From: Rhodoplanes sp. Z2-YC6860
Lineage (GTDB): Bacteria > Pseudomonadota > Alphaproteobacteria > Rhizobiales > Xanthobacteraceae
Length of the DNA stretch: 64,000 bases
NCBI RefSeq assembly: GCF_001579845.1
Contig: NZ_CP007440.1
Coordinates: forward strand, 3,928,029-3,992,028
Direction of reading: 5' to 3'
The notes beneath the pieces are model-generated. The model made no database searches. It had not been told where the DNA came from and saw nothing but the letters and a program-made list of their open reading frames with translations. Position numbers and translations under genes: made by a program. Position 1 is the stretch's first letter. Each line of letters opens with the position of its first letter. Positions 35,887-44,939 of the stretch are shown here, in pieces.

Positions 35887-36888
35887 TCAAAGCTGCACGC
35901 CGCTCGCCTTGATCGGTCCGGACCACTTCTTGATTTCCTCGGCGACGAATTTGGCGAGATATTCCGGTGTCATGCGATCGGGCCCGACGAGGTCGGAGCC
36001 GATCGCCTTCAGCCGCTCCTGCATGGCGGGCGTGCTGACCGCGGCGACGGCTGCGGCGTTGAGCTTGCGCACGATCGCATCCGGCGTGGCCCGGGGCAGG
36101 AACAGCGCGTACCAGCTCGGAATGTCGAAGCCGGTCAGGCCTTGCTCGTCGGCGGTCGGCACATCCGGCAGGCCAGGCGAGCGCTTCTTGCTCAAGGTCG
36201 CGATCGCTGTCACGGATTGCCCGGTGATCTGCGGGATCGCAGTCGGCACGCTCGGGCATTGGTAATCGATGCGGCCGGCGATCAGGTCCTGCATGGCCTG
36301 GCCGCCGCCTCGATAGGGCACGTGCGTGACGTTGATGCCGATCGCCATGTTCAGCAGCACGCAGGCCAGATGATTGGAACCGCCGAGACCTGCCGAGGCG
36401 TATTGCAGCTTCGTCTGGTTCGCTTTGGTGTAGGCGATGAACTCCTGCAGGTTGTTTGCCGGGAAGTCCTTGCGCGTCACCAGGACCAGCGCCTGGTCCA
36501 TGATCAGCGCCACCGGCGCGAAATCGTTGAGCGCATCATAGAGCGGGGCCTTGTAGAGCGTCTGGTTCTGCGCGTGCGTGCCGACATTGCCGAGCACGAA
36601 CTGGTAGCCGTCGGGAGGAGCCTTGGCGACGCGGTTCGTGCCCGTCATGCCGCCGGCGCCGCCGACATTTTCCACGATCACCGACTGGCGCAGCTGTGCA
36701 CCCAGCCCCTCGGCGACAATTCGCGCGATGGCGTCGGTCGAGCCGCCGGCCGCAAATGGTGCAACCATGGTCAAAGGCCGGTTCGGCCAGTCCTCGGCCT
36801 ACAGCGGCGTCGCGAGCGCCGCGAAAGAAGCGAGCGCGCTGACGAACTTCGCGATGAATGCAACAGCAGACGTATCAAGTCGCAACAT
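35887..36888 (-). pseudogene. Bug/TctC binding-protein gene interrupted by an in-frame amber codon
   Basis: The region from APFAAGGSTDAIARIV onward is a normal Bug protein, with LQYASAGLGGSNH and HVPYRGGGQAMQDL. The family's signal peptide lies upstream in the same frame, starting at ATG 36888 (MLRLDTSAVAFIAKFVSALA). Codon 30, at 36799-36801, is TAG. Reading through gives ALATPL-stop-AEDWPNRPL. A single C-to-T change from CAG (Gln) would restore a standard LQA cleavage site. Without readthrough only a signal-less product from TTG 36774 or ATG 36768 is possible. Pseudogene, suppression or sequencing error are the options. It heads a catabolic operon. Confidence 0.85.
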
Positions 36889-37098
36889 GGTCATTCATTC
36901 CCGGCGCACCACTGTAGCTCCACCACGCCTGCGTGGAAACGGACCGGCTGCCATGCAAACGGACGAAATTCGCGTGTTCAATCGTGAATCCGGAATGTGT
37001 GCTTGCTCGCCGCCGCAAATTGCGGTGCACTTGCCGTGATCGAGGCCAGCCGTTGACCTGAACAACAGCGGCGTCCTTGGGTCGGTAGGAAAACACCC

Positions 37099-38115
37099 AT
37101 GGTGGCAGACGCGAGCGGACTCGCGGCCCGGCTGGGCCGTGCATTGGCGAGCTGGTGGCGCATCGGCGCGGTCACGACAGCTCTCGTCGCTCTGCTGCTG
37201 CCACGCGACGGCCTCGCCGAAACCTATCCGGACCGCACCATCAACTACATCGTCCCGAGCTCCCCCGGCAGTTCGCCCGATATCGTCGGACGGATCATGG
37301 CGGAGGCGCTCGGCAAGATTCTCGGCCAGCCGGTCGTGGTGCTCAACCGCGCAGGAGCGGGCGGAACGATCGCCGCGGCGGCGACAGCCAAGGCACCGGC
37401 CGACGGCTACACGCTGCTGCAGGCCAACACCAATCATTCGTTCAGCCAGACCCTCTACAAAAACCTCAGCTACAATCTGGAAAAGGACTTCAGCCCGATC
37501 GGGCGCTTCGCGTCGGCCTTCTATATTATCCTTGCGCACCCAAAGCTCGGCGTCAGGACGCTGAAAGAGCTGATGGCCAAAGCAAAGGCCGAGCCCGGCA
37601 AGTTGAACTACGCGTCGGGCGGTGTCGGAGCCGCGACCTTCATTGTCGCCGAGGTGTTCAAGGCGCAGGCGCAGCTCGACATGGTGCATGTACCCTACAA
37701 CGGCGGCGGGCCGGCGCTCGCTTCGATCCTCTCAGGCGTCACCGACATCTACGGATCGCCCTATGCGACCGCGAAGCCTTTCGTCGACGATGGCAAGCTC
37801 ATAGGCCTTGCGATCACCTCGGCACATCGGATTCCGTATCTTCCGGACATTCCAACCGTCGCCGAAACGCTTCCGGGCTACGACGTGACGACGTGGTACG
37901 GCGTGATGGTTCCGGCTGACACGCCGCGCACGGTTCGCGACCGGCTGCAGGCCGCCGTCCGCGAGGCCGTCAATGCGCCGGAGACGAAAAAGCGTTTCGA
38001 GGAGCTCGGCTATGTCGGGATCACGGATACGCCCGATACATTCGCCAAGTTCCTCCATGAAGACATTGCCAACATGGCCAACCTGATCCGGCAATATAAT
38101 CTCAAGCCCGAGTGA
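37099..38115 (+). CDS. Bug/TctC-family solute-binding protein
   Basis: This is a 338-residue periplasmic binding protein. A hydrophobic signal (VTTALVALLLPRDGLAE) is followed by YPDRTINYIVPSSPGSSPD, a variant of the usual VPFAAGGSTD loop in which the glycine-rich portion is PGSSPD. LNYASGGVGAATF and HVPYNGGGPALASI form the ligand loops. It is divergent from the interrupted Bug gene and sits 37 bases upstream of the ketopantoate-reductase-like gene, with which it likely forms an operon. AGGA precedes the ATG. Confidence 0.92.
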   Translation: MVADASGLAARLGRALASWWRIGAVTTALVALLLPRDGLAETYPDRTINYIVPSSPGSSPDIVGRIMAEALGKILGQPVVVLNRAGAGGTIAAAATAKAPADGYTLLQANTNHSFSQTLYKNLSYNLEKDFSPIGRFASAFYIILAHPKLGVRTLKELMAKAKAEPGKLNYASGGVGAATFIVAEVFKAQAQLDMVHVPYNGGGPALASILSGVTDIYGSPYATAKPFVDDGKLIGLAITSAHRIPYLPDIPTVAETLPGYDVTTWYGVMVPADTPRTVRDRLQAAVREAVNAPETKKRFEELGYVGITDTPDTFAKFLHEDIANMANLIRQYNLKPE

Positions 38116-38152
38116 GACTTTCGCTTCGCACTCCCATCAATTCTGGAATCTC

Positions 38153-39193
38153 ATGGACAAGAAAATCGCGGTTCTCGGCACCGGCGCGAATGGCAGCTGC
38201 GTCGCCGCAGACCTCACCAACGCCGGCCTCGATGTCGTGCTGATCGACCAATGGCCGGCTCACGTCGAAGCGATGCGCGCCAATGGTCTCCACGTTACGC
38301 TCCGGCAAGGTGAGATCCACGCCAAGGTGCGGGCTTATCATCTCTGCGAGCTGGCCTCGATGCGCCAGGCGTTCGATCTCGTGCTGCTCGTGACCAAGGC
38401 CTACGACACACGCTGGCATGCCGAGCTGATCAAGCCTTATCTCAAGCCTGACGGCTTCCTGATTGGACTGCAGAACGCGATGACAGCCGGGATCATCGCC
38501 GATGTGGTTGGCTCGTCGCGTACGCTCGGCTGCGTGCCGGAGCTGTCGTCCTATTGCTTCGTGCCGGGCGAAATCAAACGCAACACGGCGCCCGACCGGA
38601 CGTGGTTTGCGCTCGGAAGCTTCCATCCTTCGACCGATGGCCGCGTCGAGGAGGTGGCGTCCGTGCTTCGCCACGCCGGGAAGGTCGAAGTCACGCCGCA
38701 CATCCTTGCGGCGAAATACATGAAGCTCGTGCTGAACTCGATGACGCTCGGCACCATCGCCATGACCGGCGGGGAGCTCGCCGACAAGCAGCCCGAGGGC
38801 ATGCAGGACCTGATGATGCAGCTTGGTTCTGAAGCCTTGAAGATCGGCGAGGCGCTCGGCCATCCCGTCGTGCCGATCTTCGGCCTGACCCAGGCCGAGA
38901 TCGAGGGCACCAACAACCTGCTGATGAAGCTCGTCGACAAGGTCAATCACGACATCGGCCCGGGCCGCGGCGCCAACACCACGCTGCAGGACCACATGAA
39001 AGGCAGGCTCAGCGAGATCGACCTGATCAATGGCTTCGTGGTCGAGGAGGGGAGAAAGCGCGGGATCGCCACGCCCGCGAACGAGACGCTGGTCGAGATG
39101 ACGCGGCGGATCTACGCAGGAGAGCTCAAGCCCGATCGCGCCAATCTTGCTGCAGCGCTTGCACTGCTGAAATCGAAATTGCCCCCGACGTAG
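38153..39193 (+). CDS. Ketopantoate reductase family (ApbA/PanE-like) oxidoreductase
   Basis: This is a 346-residue NAD(P)H-dependent 2-oxoacid reductase. The dinucleotide fold starts IAVLGTGANGSCVAADL. The substrate region includes LLVTKAYDT, LIGLQNAMT, and the catalytic lysine block LAAKYMKLVLNSMTLG. The C-terminal helical domain has NTTLQDHMKGRLSEIDLIN. It is longer than E. coli PanE (303) and lies beside a Bug gene, so it more likely reduces a branched 2-oxoacid in catabolism than makes pantoate. Confidence 0.88.
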   Translation: MDKKIAVLGTGANGSCVAADLTNAGLDVVLIDQWPAHVEAMRANGLHVTLRQGEIHAKVRAYHLCELASMRQAFDLVLLVTKAYDTRWHAELIKPYLKPDGFLIGLQNAMTAGIIADVVGSSRTLGCVPELSSYCFVPGEIKRNTAPDRTWFALGSFHPSTDGRVEEVASVLRHAGKVEVTPHILAAKYMKLVLNSMTLGTIAMTGGELADKQPEGMQDLMMQLGSEALKIGEALGHPVVPIFGLTQAEIEGTNNLLMKLVDKVNHDIGPGRGANTTLQDHMKGRLSEIDLINGFVVEEGRKRGIATPANETLVEMTRRIYAGELKPDRANLAAALALLKSKLPPT

Positions 39194-39329
39194 CCCGGGC
39201 TTGTCGGATATTAGGTTTAAGTTCTTGGGCTAGGTCCAAACGTCGCATGGAATGTTCTGAGCGGCCCGTTTCGCTTGTGTTCATCCGACCTTAGGTACCT
39301 TGATCGGAACCAAAACAGGGGTGCTCACA

Positions 39330-39632
39330 ATGACTCGCGTGGCTTTGTTTTCTGTGTGCGCTGCGGCGGCCGTCGTGGCGTCATCGCCGGCGGAAGCCCG
39401 CGATGGTTGCGGCCGTGGCTGGTATTTCAATGGCGCGGTTTGCGTCCAGCAAGGAGCCGGCCCCAGGCCAAGCTACGGCTATCTGCCGCAGCAGCCGCGG
39501 CGCTACGACGTCGGTCCCGGCATGTACCGTGGCAGCGGTGAGGTGTACCGCGGCCGCGACAGGCAGATGCATTGCTCCAATCCGAGATTCACGGTGCAAG
39601 ACGGCATATGCAAGCCGTATCGGGGCGGCTGA
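39330..39632 (+). CDS. Small exported cysteine-containing protein, unknown function
   Basis: This is a 100-residue protein with a signal peptide (FSVCAAAAVVASSPAEA) and a mature start DGCGRGWYFNGAVC. A Pro/Tyr/Arg-rich middle is followed by a second Cys pair (MHCSNPRF ... GICKPYRGG). The pattern of a GCGxGxxxNGxxC block is one I associate with small secreted proteins of Bradyrhizobium-type genomes. Four mature cysteines may make two disulfides. CAGGGGTG precedes the ATG. Confidence 0.72.
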   Translation: MTRVALFSVCAAAAVVASSPAEARDGCGRGWYFNGAVCVQQGAGPRPSYGYLPQQPRRYDVGPGMYRGSGEVYRGRDRQMHCSNPRFTVQDGICKPYRGG

Positions 39633-39818
39633 CAACGGGGTCTTTCCGATCTGAGAATTTCGGCGATTGGATCGGGTGTCGTTCAATCGAACGAAGACGC
39701 CCGGTCCACGGGTGTGAGATGATCGTCGCGCCGCTCGGGCCTCAGGACTTCGGCGGATTCAAAAGGCGACAGGCGAAAGCTCGAACAGCGATCGTCCCGC
39801 ACGCAACAAGGGCGCATC

Positions 39819-40190
39819 TTGACCAGGTCCCAAGCGATGGAATTCGCCCAGCGTTGGGTCGCTGCCTGGAATCGACGGGATGTCGATGCCGTGCTGGCGC
39901 ACTACGTCGAGGACGCGACCTTCATCAGCCCCAAAGCGCAGAACTTCGTCGGCACCACGACGATCCGCGGCAAGAAGGCCCTCGAGCATTATTGGCGAAC
40001 GGCTTCGGCAAAACTCCACACCTTGGAGTTCACCCTCGAACGGATCGCCTGGGACGGCGAGAGCAGGGAGCTCGTCGTCTTCTACGAAGCCAATCTGAAT
40101 GGCACCAAAACCCGCACTTGCGAGGCCATGAGGTTTGACGATCGCGGCCGGCAGGTTTCGGGAGAGGCGCTGTACGGCGCGACCGTTTAG
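39819..40190 (+). CDS. NTF2/SnoaL-like domain protein
   Basis: This is a 123-residue cone-fold protein. AMEFAQRWVAAWNRRDVDAVLAHY and DDRGRQVSGEALYG outline the standard NTF2-like helix and sheet pattern. Members may be small enzymes or ligand-binding proteins; no active site can be assigned. The start is TTG 39819 or ATG 39837; the longer form matches the usual family N-terminus. It stands alone between the small secreted protein and the liv operon. Confidence 0.78.
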   Translation: MTRSQAMEFAQRWVAAWNRRDVDAVLAHYVEDATFISPKAQNFVGTTTIRGKKALEHYWRTASAKLHTLEFTLERIAWDGESRELVVFYEANLNGTKTRTCEAMRFDDRGRQVSGEALYGATV

Positions 40191-40354
40191 CGCGCCGGCC
40201 AGCCGAGGTGCGGGCTATTTGGCCGCTGATGCTGAAGACGTGACCGTTGGCGCGCCAACGCGCACAGTCGACACCGCAACGGATTTGCGGTTAGCTTCGC
40301 CAGTCGGAAATTTGTGTCGTCACGCAAGCCAACCGAACCTCCTGGTGGTTTTTC

Positions 40355-41566
40355 ATGCTGGCTCCTCGCTTTTCGTTCGCAACGATCCTGGCCGTCGTTT
40401 CGCTCGGCGTTGCGGCAGTCCTTCCCGGTCAGGCGCTCGCGCAAGACCTCATCAAGGTCGGTGCGCCGCTTCCTCTCACAGGACCGCTCTCTCCTGAGGG
40501 GTTGAAACAGAAGCGTGGATACGACCTGTGGGCCGAGGCCGCCAATGCCAAGGGCATCAAGGCCGGCGGCAAGACCTACAAGGTCGAGATCGTCTACGCC
40601 GACTATGCGTCGAACACGCCGCGGGCCGTGCAGACCGCCGAGCGGATGATCACCGAAGACAAGGTGCAGTTCCTGTTCGCGCCGTTCGGTTCGGGAGCCA
40701 CCAAGGCGGTGAGTGCGATCTCCGAGAAGTATCAAATCCCGATGCTGGCGCCCTCGGCATCGTCGCAGGAGATTTTCGACCAGCATTTCAAATACATTTT
40801 TGCGACGCTCACCGGCAACGAGACCGTTTCGGTGCCGATCGCAAAGCTCGTCGCCGCCAAGAACAAGGACATCAAAAAGGTCGCCGTGCTGGCCCGCAAC
40901 GATCTGTTTCCGCTCGCCGTCGCGCAGGAGTTCGAGAAGGCCGTGAAGGCGGAAGGCATGGAGGTCGTCGTGTCGGAGCGCTACGCGATTGGCGCGATGG
41001 ATCACTCCGCCGCGATCACCAAGATGCGTGCGGCGAATCCCGACTGGGTCTATGCCTCCGGCTACATCAACGATCTGATGCTGATCCGGCGGCAGATGAA
41101 TGATCTGGGGCTGAAAGCCCCGGTGATCACCGAGATTGCCGGTCCGGCTTATGGCGAATTCGCCAAGACCATGGGTCCGCTGGCCGAGAACATCACCAGC
41201 ATGTCCTGGTGGCATCCGGCCGTGCGCTACAAGGGCCCGGACGTTTTCGGCTCCACCGAAGCCTTCAACGCGGCGTTCGCAAAAAAGAACAACGGCGCCG
41301 AGGCCGACTACGTCGAAGCGGGCTCGGCAGCATGCGGCGCGATCCTGCAGATGGCGATCGAAAAGGCCGGCACGGTCGATCCGGTCAAGGTGCGAGACGC
41401 GATTGCCGCAACCGACGTCGAGACCTTCTACGGACGTGTCCGGTTCAACGCGGACGGGCAGATCAACTCGCTTGAGCCGCCGGTCTTCCAGCTCGTTGGC
41501 GGCAAGCCGGTCATCCTGTGGCCCGATGCCATCAAGTCCGGCGAAATCCGCTTCATGCCCAAATGA
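40355..41566 (+). CDS. livJ: ABC transporter periplasmic binding protein, branched-chain amino acid type
   Basis: This is a 403-residue Leu/Ile/Val-type (Peripla_BP_6) binding protein with a signal peptide ending GQALAQD. LIKVGAPLPLTGPLSPEG opens lobe 1, and LFAPFGSGATKAV and MLAPSASSQEIF line the ligand cleft. The set of genes downstream supplies two permeases and two ATPases. The ligand is not clear; with a muconate-type deaminase at the operon's end an aromatic or dicarboxylic compound is as likely as an amino acid. Confidence 0.92.
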   Translation: MLAPRFSFATILAVVSLGVAAVLPGQALAQDLIKVGAPLPLTGPLSPEGLKQKRGYDLWAEAANAKGIKAGGKTYKVEIVYADYASNTPRAVQTAERMITEDKVQFLFAPFGSGATKAVSAISEKYQIPMLAPSASSQEIFDQHFKYIFATLTGNETVSVPIAKLVAAKNKDIKKVAVLARNDLFPLAVAQEFEKAVKAEGMEVVVSERYAIGAMDHSAAITKMRAANPDWVYASGYINDLMLIRRQMNDLGLKAPVITEIAGPAYGEFAKTMGPLAENITSMSWWHPAVRYKGPDVFGSTEAFNAAFAKKNNGAEADYVEAGSAACGAILQMAIEKAGTVDPVKVRDAIAATDVETFYGRVRFNADGQINSLEPPVFQLVGGKPVILWPDAIKSGEIRFMPK

Positions 41567-41640
41567 TCTGCAGAGGCGATTTTCGGCATGAGCGTTGAGG
41601 TTTCCCGTTCGGCAGCGAGGCCGTCGGGCCGTTCAGGGTC

Positions 41641-42507
41641 ATGATCTACCTCCAGATCGCCGCGAATGGACTGGTGCTCGGCGGCCTCTACGCCTGCATC
41701 GCGGTTGGCTTTTCGCTGGTCTGGGGCGTGCTCAACGTCATCAACATCCTGCACGGCTCGTTCATCGTGCTGGGCTCTTACGTGGCTTACTTCGGCTATG
41801 TTCATCTCGGCATTCACCCGTTCGTGTCGACGGTGATCGCCGGCGTGGTTCTGTATGCGTTGGGCTATCTGCTGCAGGCCGGCATCATCAATCGGGTCAT
41901 TGCCGCGCCGGTTCTCATCACGCTGACGCTGACATTCGGCCTGGATCTCGTCCTGAACAATGCGATGCTGCTCGCGTTCACCGCCGACTACCAGGCGGTC
42001 AATCTGGAGCATCCGCTTGGCACGCTTCAGCTTGGCCCCATATTCCTGCCCGGCGACCGCGTTGCCGCGATGGTGCTGGCACTCCTGCTGACCTTGCTGC
42101 TCTACCGGCTGCTGCGCGACAGCCGCATCGGCCGCGCCATCGTTGCGGTGCGGATGGACCGCGAGGCGGCGGCGTTGATGGGGGTCCATGTGCCGCGCAT
42201 CAACGCGGTGACCTTTGCCATCGGCGCGTTCATGGCGGGCGCGGCCGGCGCGTTGCTCAGCATCATCTTTCCGATCTCGCCGCTCAACGGCCCGTTGTTT
42301 CTCGGCAAGGCGTTCGTTGTCTGCGTGCTCGGCGGCCTCGGCAGCGTGCCGGGCGCCATGCTGGGCGGGCTGCTCCTCGGGATCATCGAAAGCTTCACGT
42401 CGTTCTGGTTCGGCCCCGAGCGCGCGGTCACGATTTCGTTCGCGCTGCTTCTGGTGCTGCTGTTCGTGCGCCCGAGCGGTCTGATGGGCAGGCGGGGTTA
42501 CGAATGA
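41641..42507 (+). CDS. livH: Branched-chain-type ABC transporter permease LivH
   Basis: This is a 288-residue inner-membrane protein with about eight hydrophobic helices. It has the LivH start (YLQIAANGLVLGGLYACIAV), GVLNVINILHGSFIVLGSY and the ATPase-contact loop IGRAIVAVRMDREAAALMGV. CVLGGLGSVPGAMLGGLLLG is the conserved late segment. It pairs with LivM, whose ATG overlaps this stop (ATGA). AGGG precedes the start. Confidence 0.93.
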   Translation: MIYLQIAANGLVLGGLYACIAVGFSLVWGVLNVINILHGSFIVLGSYVAYFGYVHLGIHPFVSTVIAGVVLYALGYLLQAGIINRVIAAPVLITLTLTFGLDLVLNNAMLLAFTADYQAVNLEHPLGTLQLGPIFLPGDRVAAMVLALLLTLLLYRLLRDSRIGRAIVAVRMDREAAALMGVHVPRINAVTFAIGAFMAGAAGALLSIIFPISPLNGPLFLGKAFVVCVLGGLGSVPGAMLGGLLLGIIESFTSFWFGPERAVTISFALLLVLLFVRPSGLMGRRGYE

Positions 42508-43433
42508 GGGCCTGGCTCATCCTGGCCGCGATCGTCCTGGCAGTTGCACTGCTGCCTCTTGCGGGCAGCAATTACTTTCTGCGCCTCGCGACCACGGTCT
42601 GCATGTACGCGGTGCTGGCGCAATCCTGGAATTTCATCGGCGGTCTTGCCGGCTATCCGTCGTTCGCGACGGCGGCATTCTTCGGGCTGGGAGCCTACGC
42701 GTCGGCGATCCTGCTGGCGAACGGCGCACCGCTGCCGGTCGCCTGGGCCGGAGCCGGATTGGTGGCGGTGGCGTTTGCCGCGCTGATCGGCGGAGCCATC
42801 CTGCACCTGCGCGGGCATTACTTCGCCATTGCGAGTCTGATCGTCGCCGAGATGCTGCGCGAGCTCGTCAACAGCATGCCGGATTTCACCGGCGGCGGGA
42901 AAGGCATGAACCTTCCGATCCTGCGCATCTCGGTGGCAGCGGAAGCGCAATTCTTTTTCTACGCCATGCTGGGATTGGCGGCGGTCTGCGCCGCGACCGC
43001 CATCGTCGTTCACCGCAACAAGCTCGGTTTTGGTCTGCGCTGCATTCAACAGAACGAAGATGCCGCCAACATGCTCGGCGTGAACACCTACGCCTACAAA
43101 ACCGCGGCACTGTCGTTGTCGGCGGTCTATGTCGGCATCGCCGGTGCGATCTATGCGTCGTGGGTGAAGTACATCGAGCCGCCGGATGTGTTCGACGTTC
43201 TGCTTGCGCTCAAACCGATGGTGATGGTGCTGCTCGGCGGGCTCGGCACGATTTTCGGTCCGGCCATCGGAGCGGTGCTTCTTCTCGCTTTCGAAGAGCT
43301 GGTGTCGCGCAACTTCCTCACCATCCATGCCGCGGCGCTCGGCATCATCATCGTGGTGCTGATCCTGTTCCTGCCGAATGGGCTTCTCTCCACGTTGCGC
43401 AGCTGGATGCCCCACAAGGAGCAGGCCACGTGA
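42504..43433 (+). CDS. livM: Branched-chain-type ABC transporter permease LivM
   Basis: This is a 309-residue permease. SYFxLR-like SNYFLRLATTVCMYAVLA is followed by AQSWNFIGGLAGYPSFATAA, and the coupling helix FGLRCIQQNEDAANMLGVN is intact. VMVLLGGLGTIFGPAIGAVL is the conserved C-terminal block. The start ATG is inside the livH stop, and its own TGA is inside the livG start, so the genes are translationally coupled. The frame stays open far upstream, but that part is only a shadow of livH. Confidence 0.93.
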   Translation: MRAWLILAAIVLAVALLPLAGSNYFLRLATTVCMYAVLAQSWNFIGGLAGYPSFATAAFFGLGAYASAILLANGAPLPVAWAGAGLVAVAFAALIGGAILHLRGHYFAIASLIVAEMLRELVNSMPDFTGGGKGMNLPILRISVAAEAQFFFYAMLGLAAVCAATAIVVHRNKLGFGLRCIQQNEDAANMLGVNTYAYKTAALSLSAVYVGIAGAIYASWVKYIEPPDVFDVLLALKPMVMVLLGGLGTIFGPAIGAVLLLAFEELVSRNFLTIHAAALGIIIVVLILFLPNGLLSTLRSWMPHKEQAT

Positions 43434-44179
43434 CGGCGCTGCTCACCCTCGACAACGTGTCCCGGCGGTTCGGCGGGCTGAAGGCCGTCGATGACGTCAG
43501 CTTCTCGGTAGACAAAGGCGAGATCGTCGGACTGATCGGCCCCAACGGCGCGGGCAAGACCACGCTGATCAACATTATCACCGGCGTTCACCCGGCAACG
43601 TCGGGCCGGGTGCATTTCGAAGATGCCGATATCACCCGCGCCAAGCCCCATCAGATCGCGCAGCGCGGTCTCGCGCGCACGTTCCAGATCGTGCAGCCGT
43701 TTCCCCGCATGACGGTGGTCGAGAATGTCGCGGCTGGCGCGTTGTTTTGCGGGCATGCCCATGGCGTCCGCGAGGCGCAGGAGATCGCCCGCGAACATCT
43801 CGCCTTCACCGGGCTGACCGACGTGGCCGACCGTCCGGCGTCGTCGCTGACGCTGGCGCGGCGCAAGCGGCTGGAGCTCGCCAAGGGGCTCGCCATGCGG
43901 CCGCGCCTCCTGATGCTCGACGAGGTCAATGCCGGCCTCAACCAGACCGAGGTCGACGACGCCCTGGCGATCATCCGCAAGATCGCCGAGCAGGGCGTCA
44001 CCATCCTGGTGATCGAGCACCTGATGAAGGTCGTGCTGTCGGTCTCGCATCGGCTGCTGGTGCTTCACCACGGTCAGTTGATCGCGCAGGGCACGCCGCG
44101 TGAGGTGGTGAGCGATCAGCGCGTGATCGAGGCCTATCTCGGCGCCAAGTACGCCGCGCAGCGGGGAGCGGTGCATTGA
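43430..44179 (+). CDS. livG: Branched-chain-type ABC transporter ATPase LivG
   Basis: This is a 249-residue ATPase starting at GTG, overlapping the livM stop (GTGA). Walker A is GPNGAGKTT, the Q-loop region is ARTFQIVQPFPRMTV, and Walker B is LLMLDEVNAGL. The switch His is in IEHLMKVV. The signature region reads SLTLARRKRLELAKGL instead of the common SGGQ, a variant found in a subgroup of LivG proteins. AAGGAGCAGG lies before the start. Confidence 0.92.
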   Translation: MTALLTLDNVSRRFGGLKAVDDVSFSVDKGEIVGLIGPNGAGKTTLINIITGVHPATSGRVHFEDADITRAKPHQIAQRGLARTFQIVQPFPRMTVVENVAAGALFCGHAHGVREAQEIAREHLAFTGLTDVADRPASSLTLARRKRLELAKGLAMRPRLLMLDEVNAGLNQTEVDDALAIIRKIAEQGVTILVIEHLMKVVLSVSHRLLVLHHGQLIAQGTPREVVSDQRVIEAYLGAKYAAQRGAVH

Positions 44180-44901
44180 GCGACATGCAGCAGAAGCTTT
44201 CGGTGACGGCTCTCCAGGCCGGCTACGGCGACGTGCGCGTGCTGTGGGATATCAGCCTCGATGTCGGACCGGCGGAGCTTGTCTGCATCGTCGGCTCCAA
44301 CGGCGCCGGCAAGACCACGCTGATGCGCTGCCTTTCGGGGCTGCTCAAGGTCTCTGCCGGCAGCATCGTCGTGGACGGCAAGCCGATGCAGGGGGCGTCA
44401 CCCGCCGATTTCGTGCGCGCCGGCATCGCCCACGTGCCGGAGGGGCGCCGCCTGTTCTCGGCGATGAGCGTTCGCGACAACCTTCTGATGGGCGCCTATC
44501 TGCGGACCGACAAGGCGGCGATCGCCGCCGACCTCGAGCGCGTCTATGCGATGTTTCCGATCCTCGCCACGCGCCGCAACCAGGACGCCGGCACGATGTC
44601 CGGCGGCGAGCAGCAGATGTGCGCGATCGGGCGTGGCCTGATGGCTGCGCCGAGCCTGCTTCTGGTCGACGAACTCTCGCTCGGGCTCGCGCCGCGCGCC
44701 GTGGAGCTGCTCACCGAAAGCCTGCGCGCGGTCAACAAGTCCGGCGTGGCCGTCCTGCTCGTGGAGCAGGACGTCATGAACGCGCTGGAGCTTGCTGACC
44801 GGGCCTATGTGGTCGATCATGGGCGCGTCGTGAAATCGGGGCCGGCCATGAGCCTCGTCAACGATCCCGCCATCCGCGAGGCCTATATGGGCCTGTCTTA
44901 A
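44176..44901 (+). CDS. livF: Branched-chain-type ABC transporter ATPase LivF
   Basis: This is a 241-residue ATPase with Walker A GSNGAGKTT, signature TMSGGEQQMCAIG and Walker B LLLVDELSLGLAP; the family segment HVPEGRRLFSAMSVRDNL is present. TTG 44176 overlaps the livG stop (TTGA) and has GGGGAG seven bases upstream; ATG 44185 is an alternative. The last codons and stop lie in a perfect 19-base tandem duplication. Confidence 0.92.
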   Translation: MSDMQQKLSVTALQAGYGDVRVLWDISLDVGPAELVCIVGSNGAGKTTLMRCLSGLLKVSAGSIVVDGKPMQGASPADFVRAGIAHVPEGRRLFSAMSVRDNLLMGAYLRTDKAAIAADLERVYAMFPILATRRNQDAGTMSGGEQQMCAIGRGLMAAPSLLLVDELSLGLAPRAVELLTESLRAVNKSGVAVLLVEQDVMNALELADRAYVVDHGRVVKSGPAMSLVNDPAIREAYMGLS

Positions 44902-44928
44902 AGCCAAGAGCCTGTCTTAAAGCCAAGA
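44891..44928 (+). repeat. Two perfect 19-base tandem copies spanning the livF stop
   Basis: GCCTGTCTTAAAGCCAAGA occurs at 44891-44909 and again at 44910-44928 with no gap. The livF stop codon TAA lies in the first copy. The second copy lengthens the gap to the next gene but leaves its ATG intact. It looks like a recent slippage duplication. Confidence 0.9.
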
Positions 44929-44939
44929 GTGCGCCGTCC

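Noticed and set aside
39275-39300. MCSSDL at the start of a frame, resembling translated sequencing adapter
   Set aside because: The nucleotides differ from the adapter at several positions, and the frame overlaps a real small exported-protein gene.
41595-42503. Apparent 612-residue fusion ending in LivM
   Set aside because: The first 303 residues are an out-of-frame reading of livH; LivM has its own ATG inside the livH stop.
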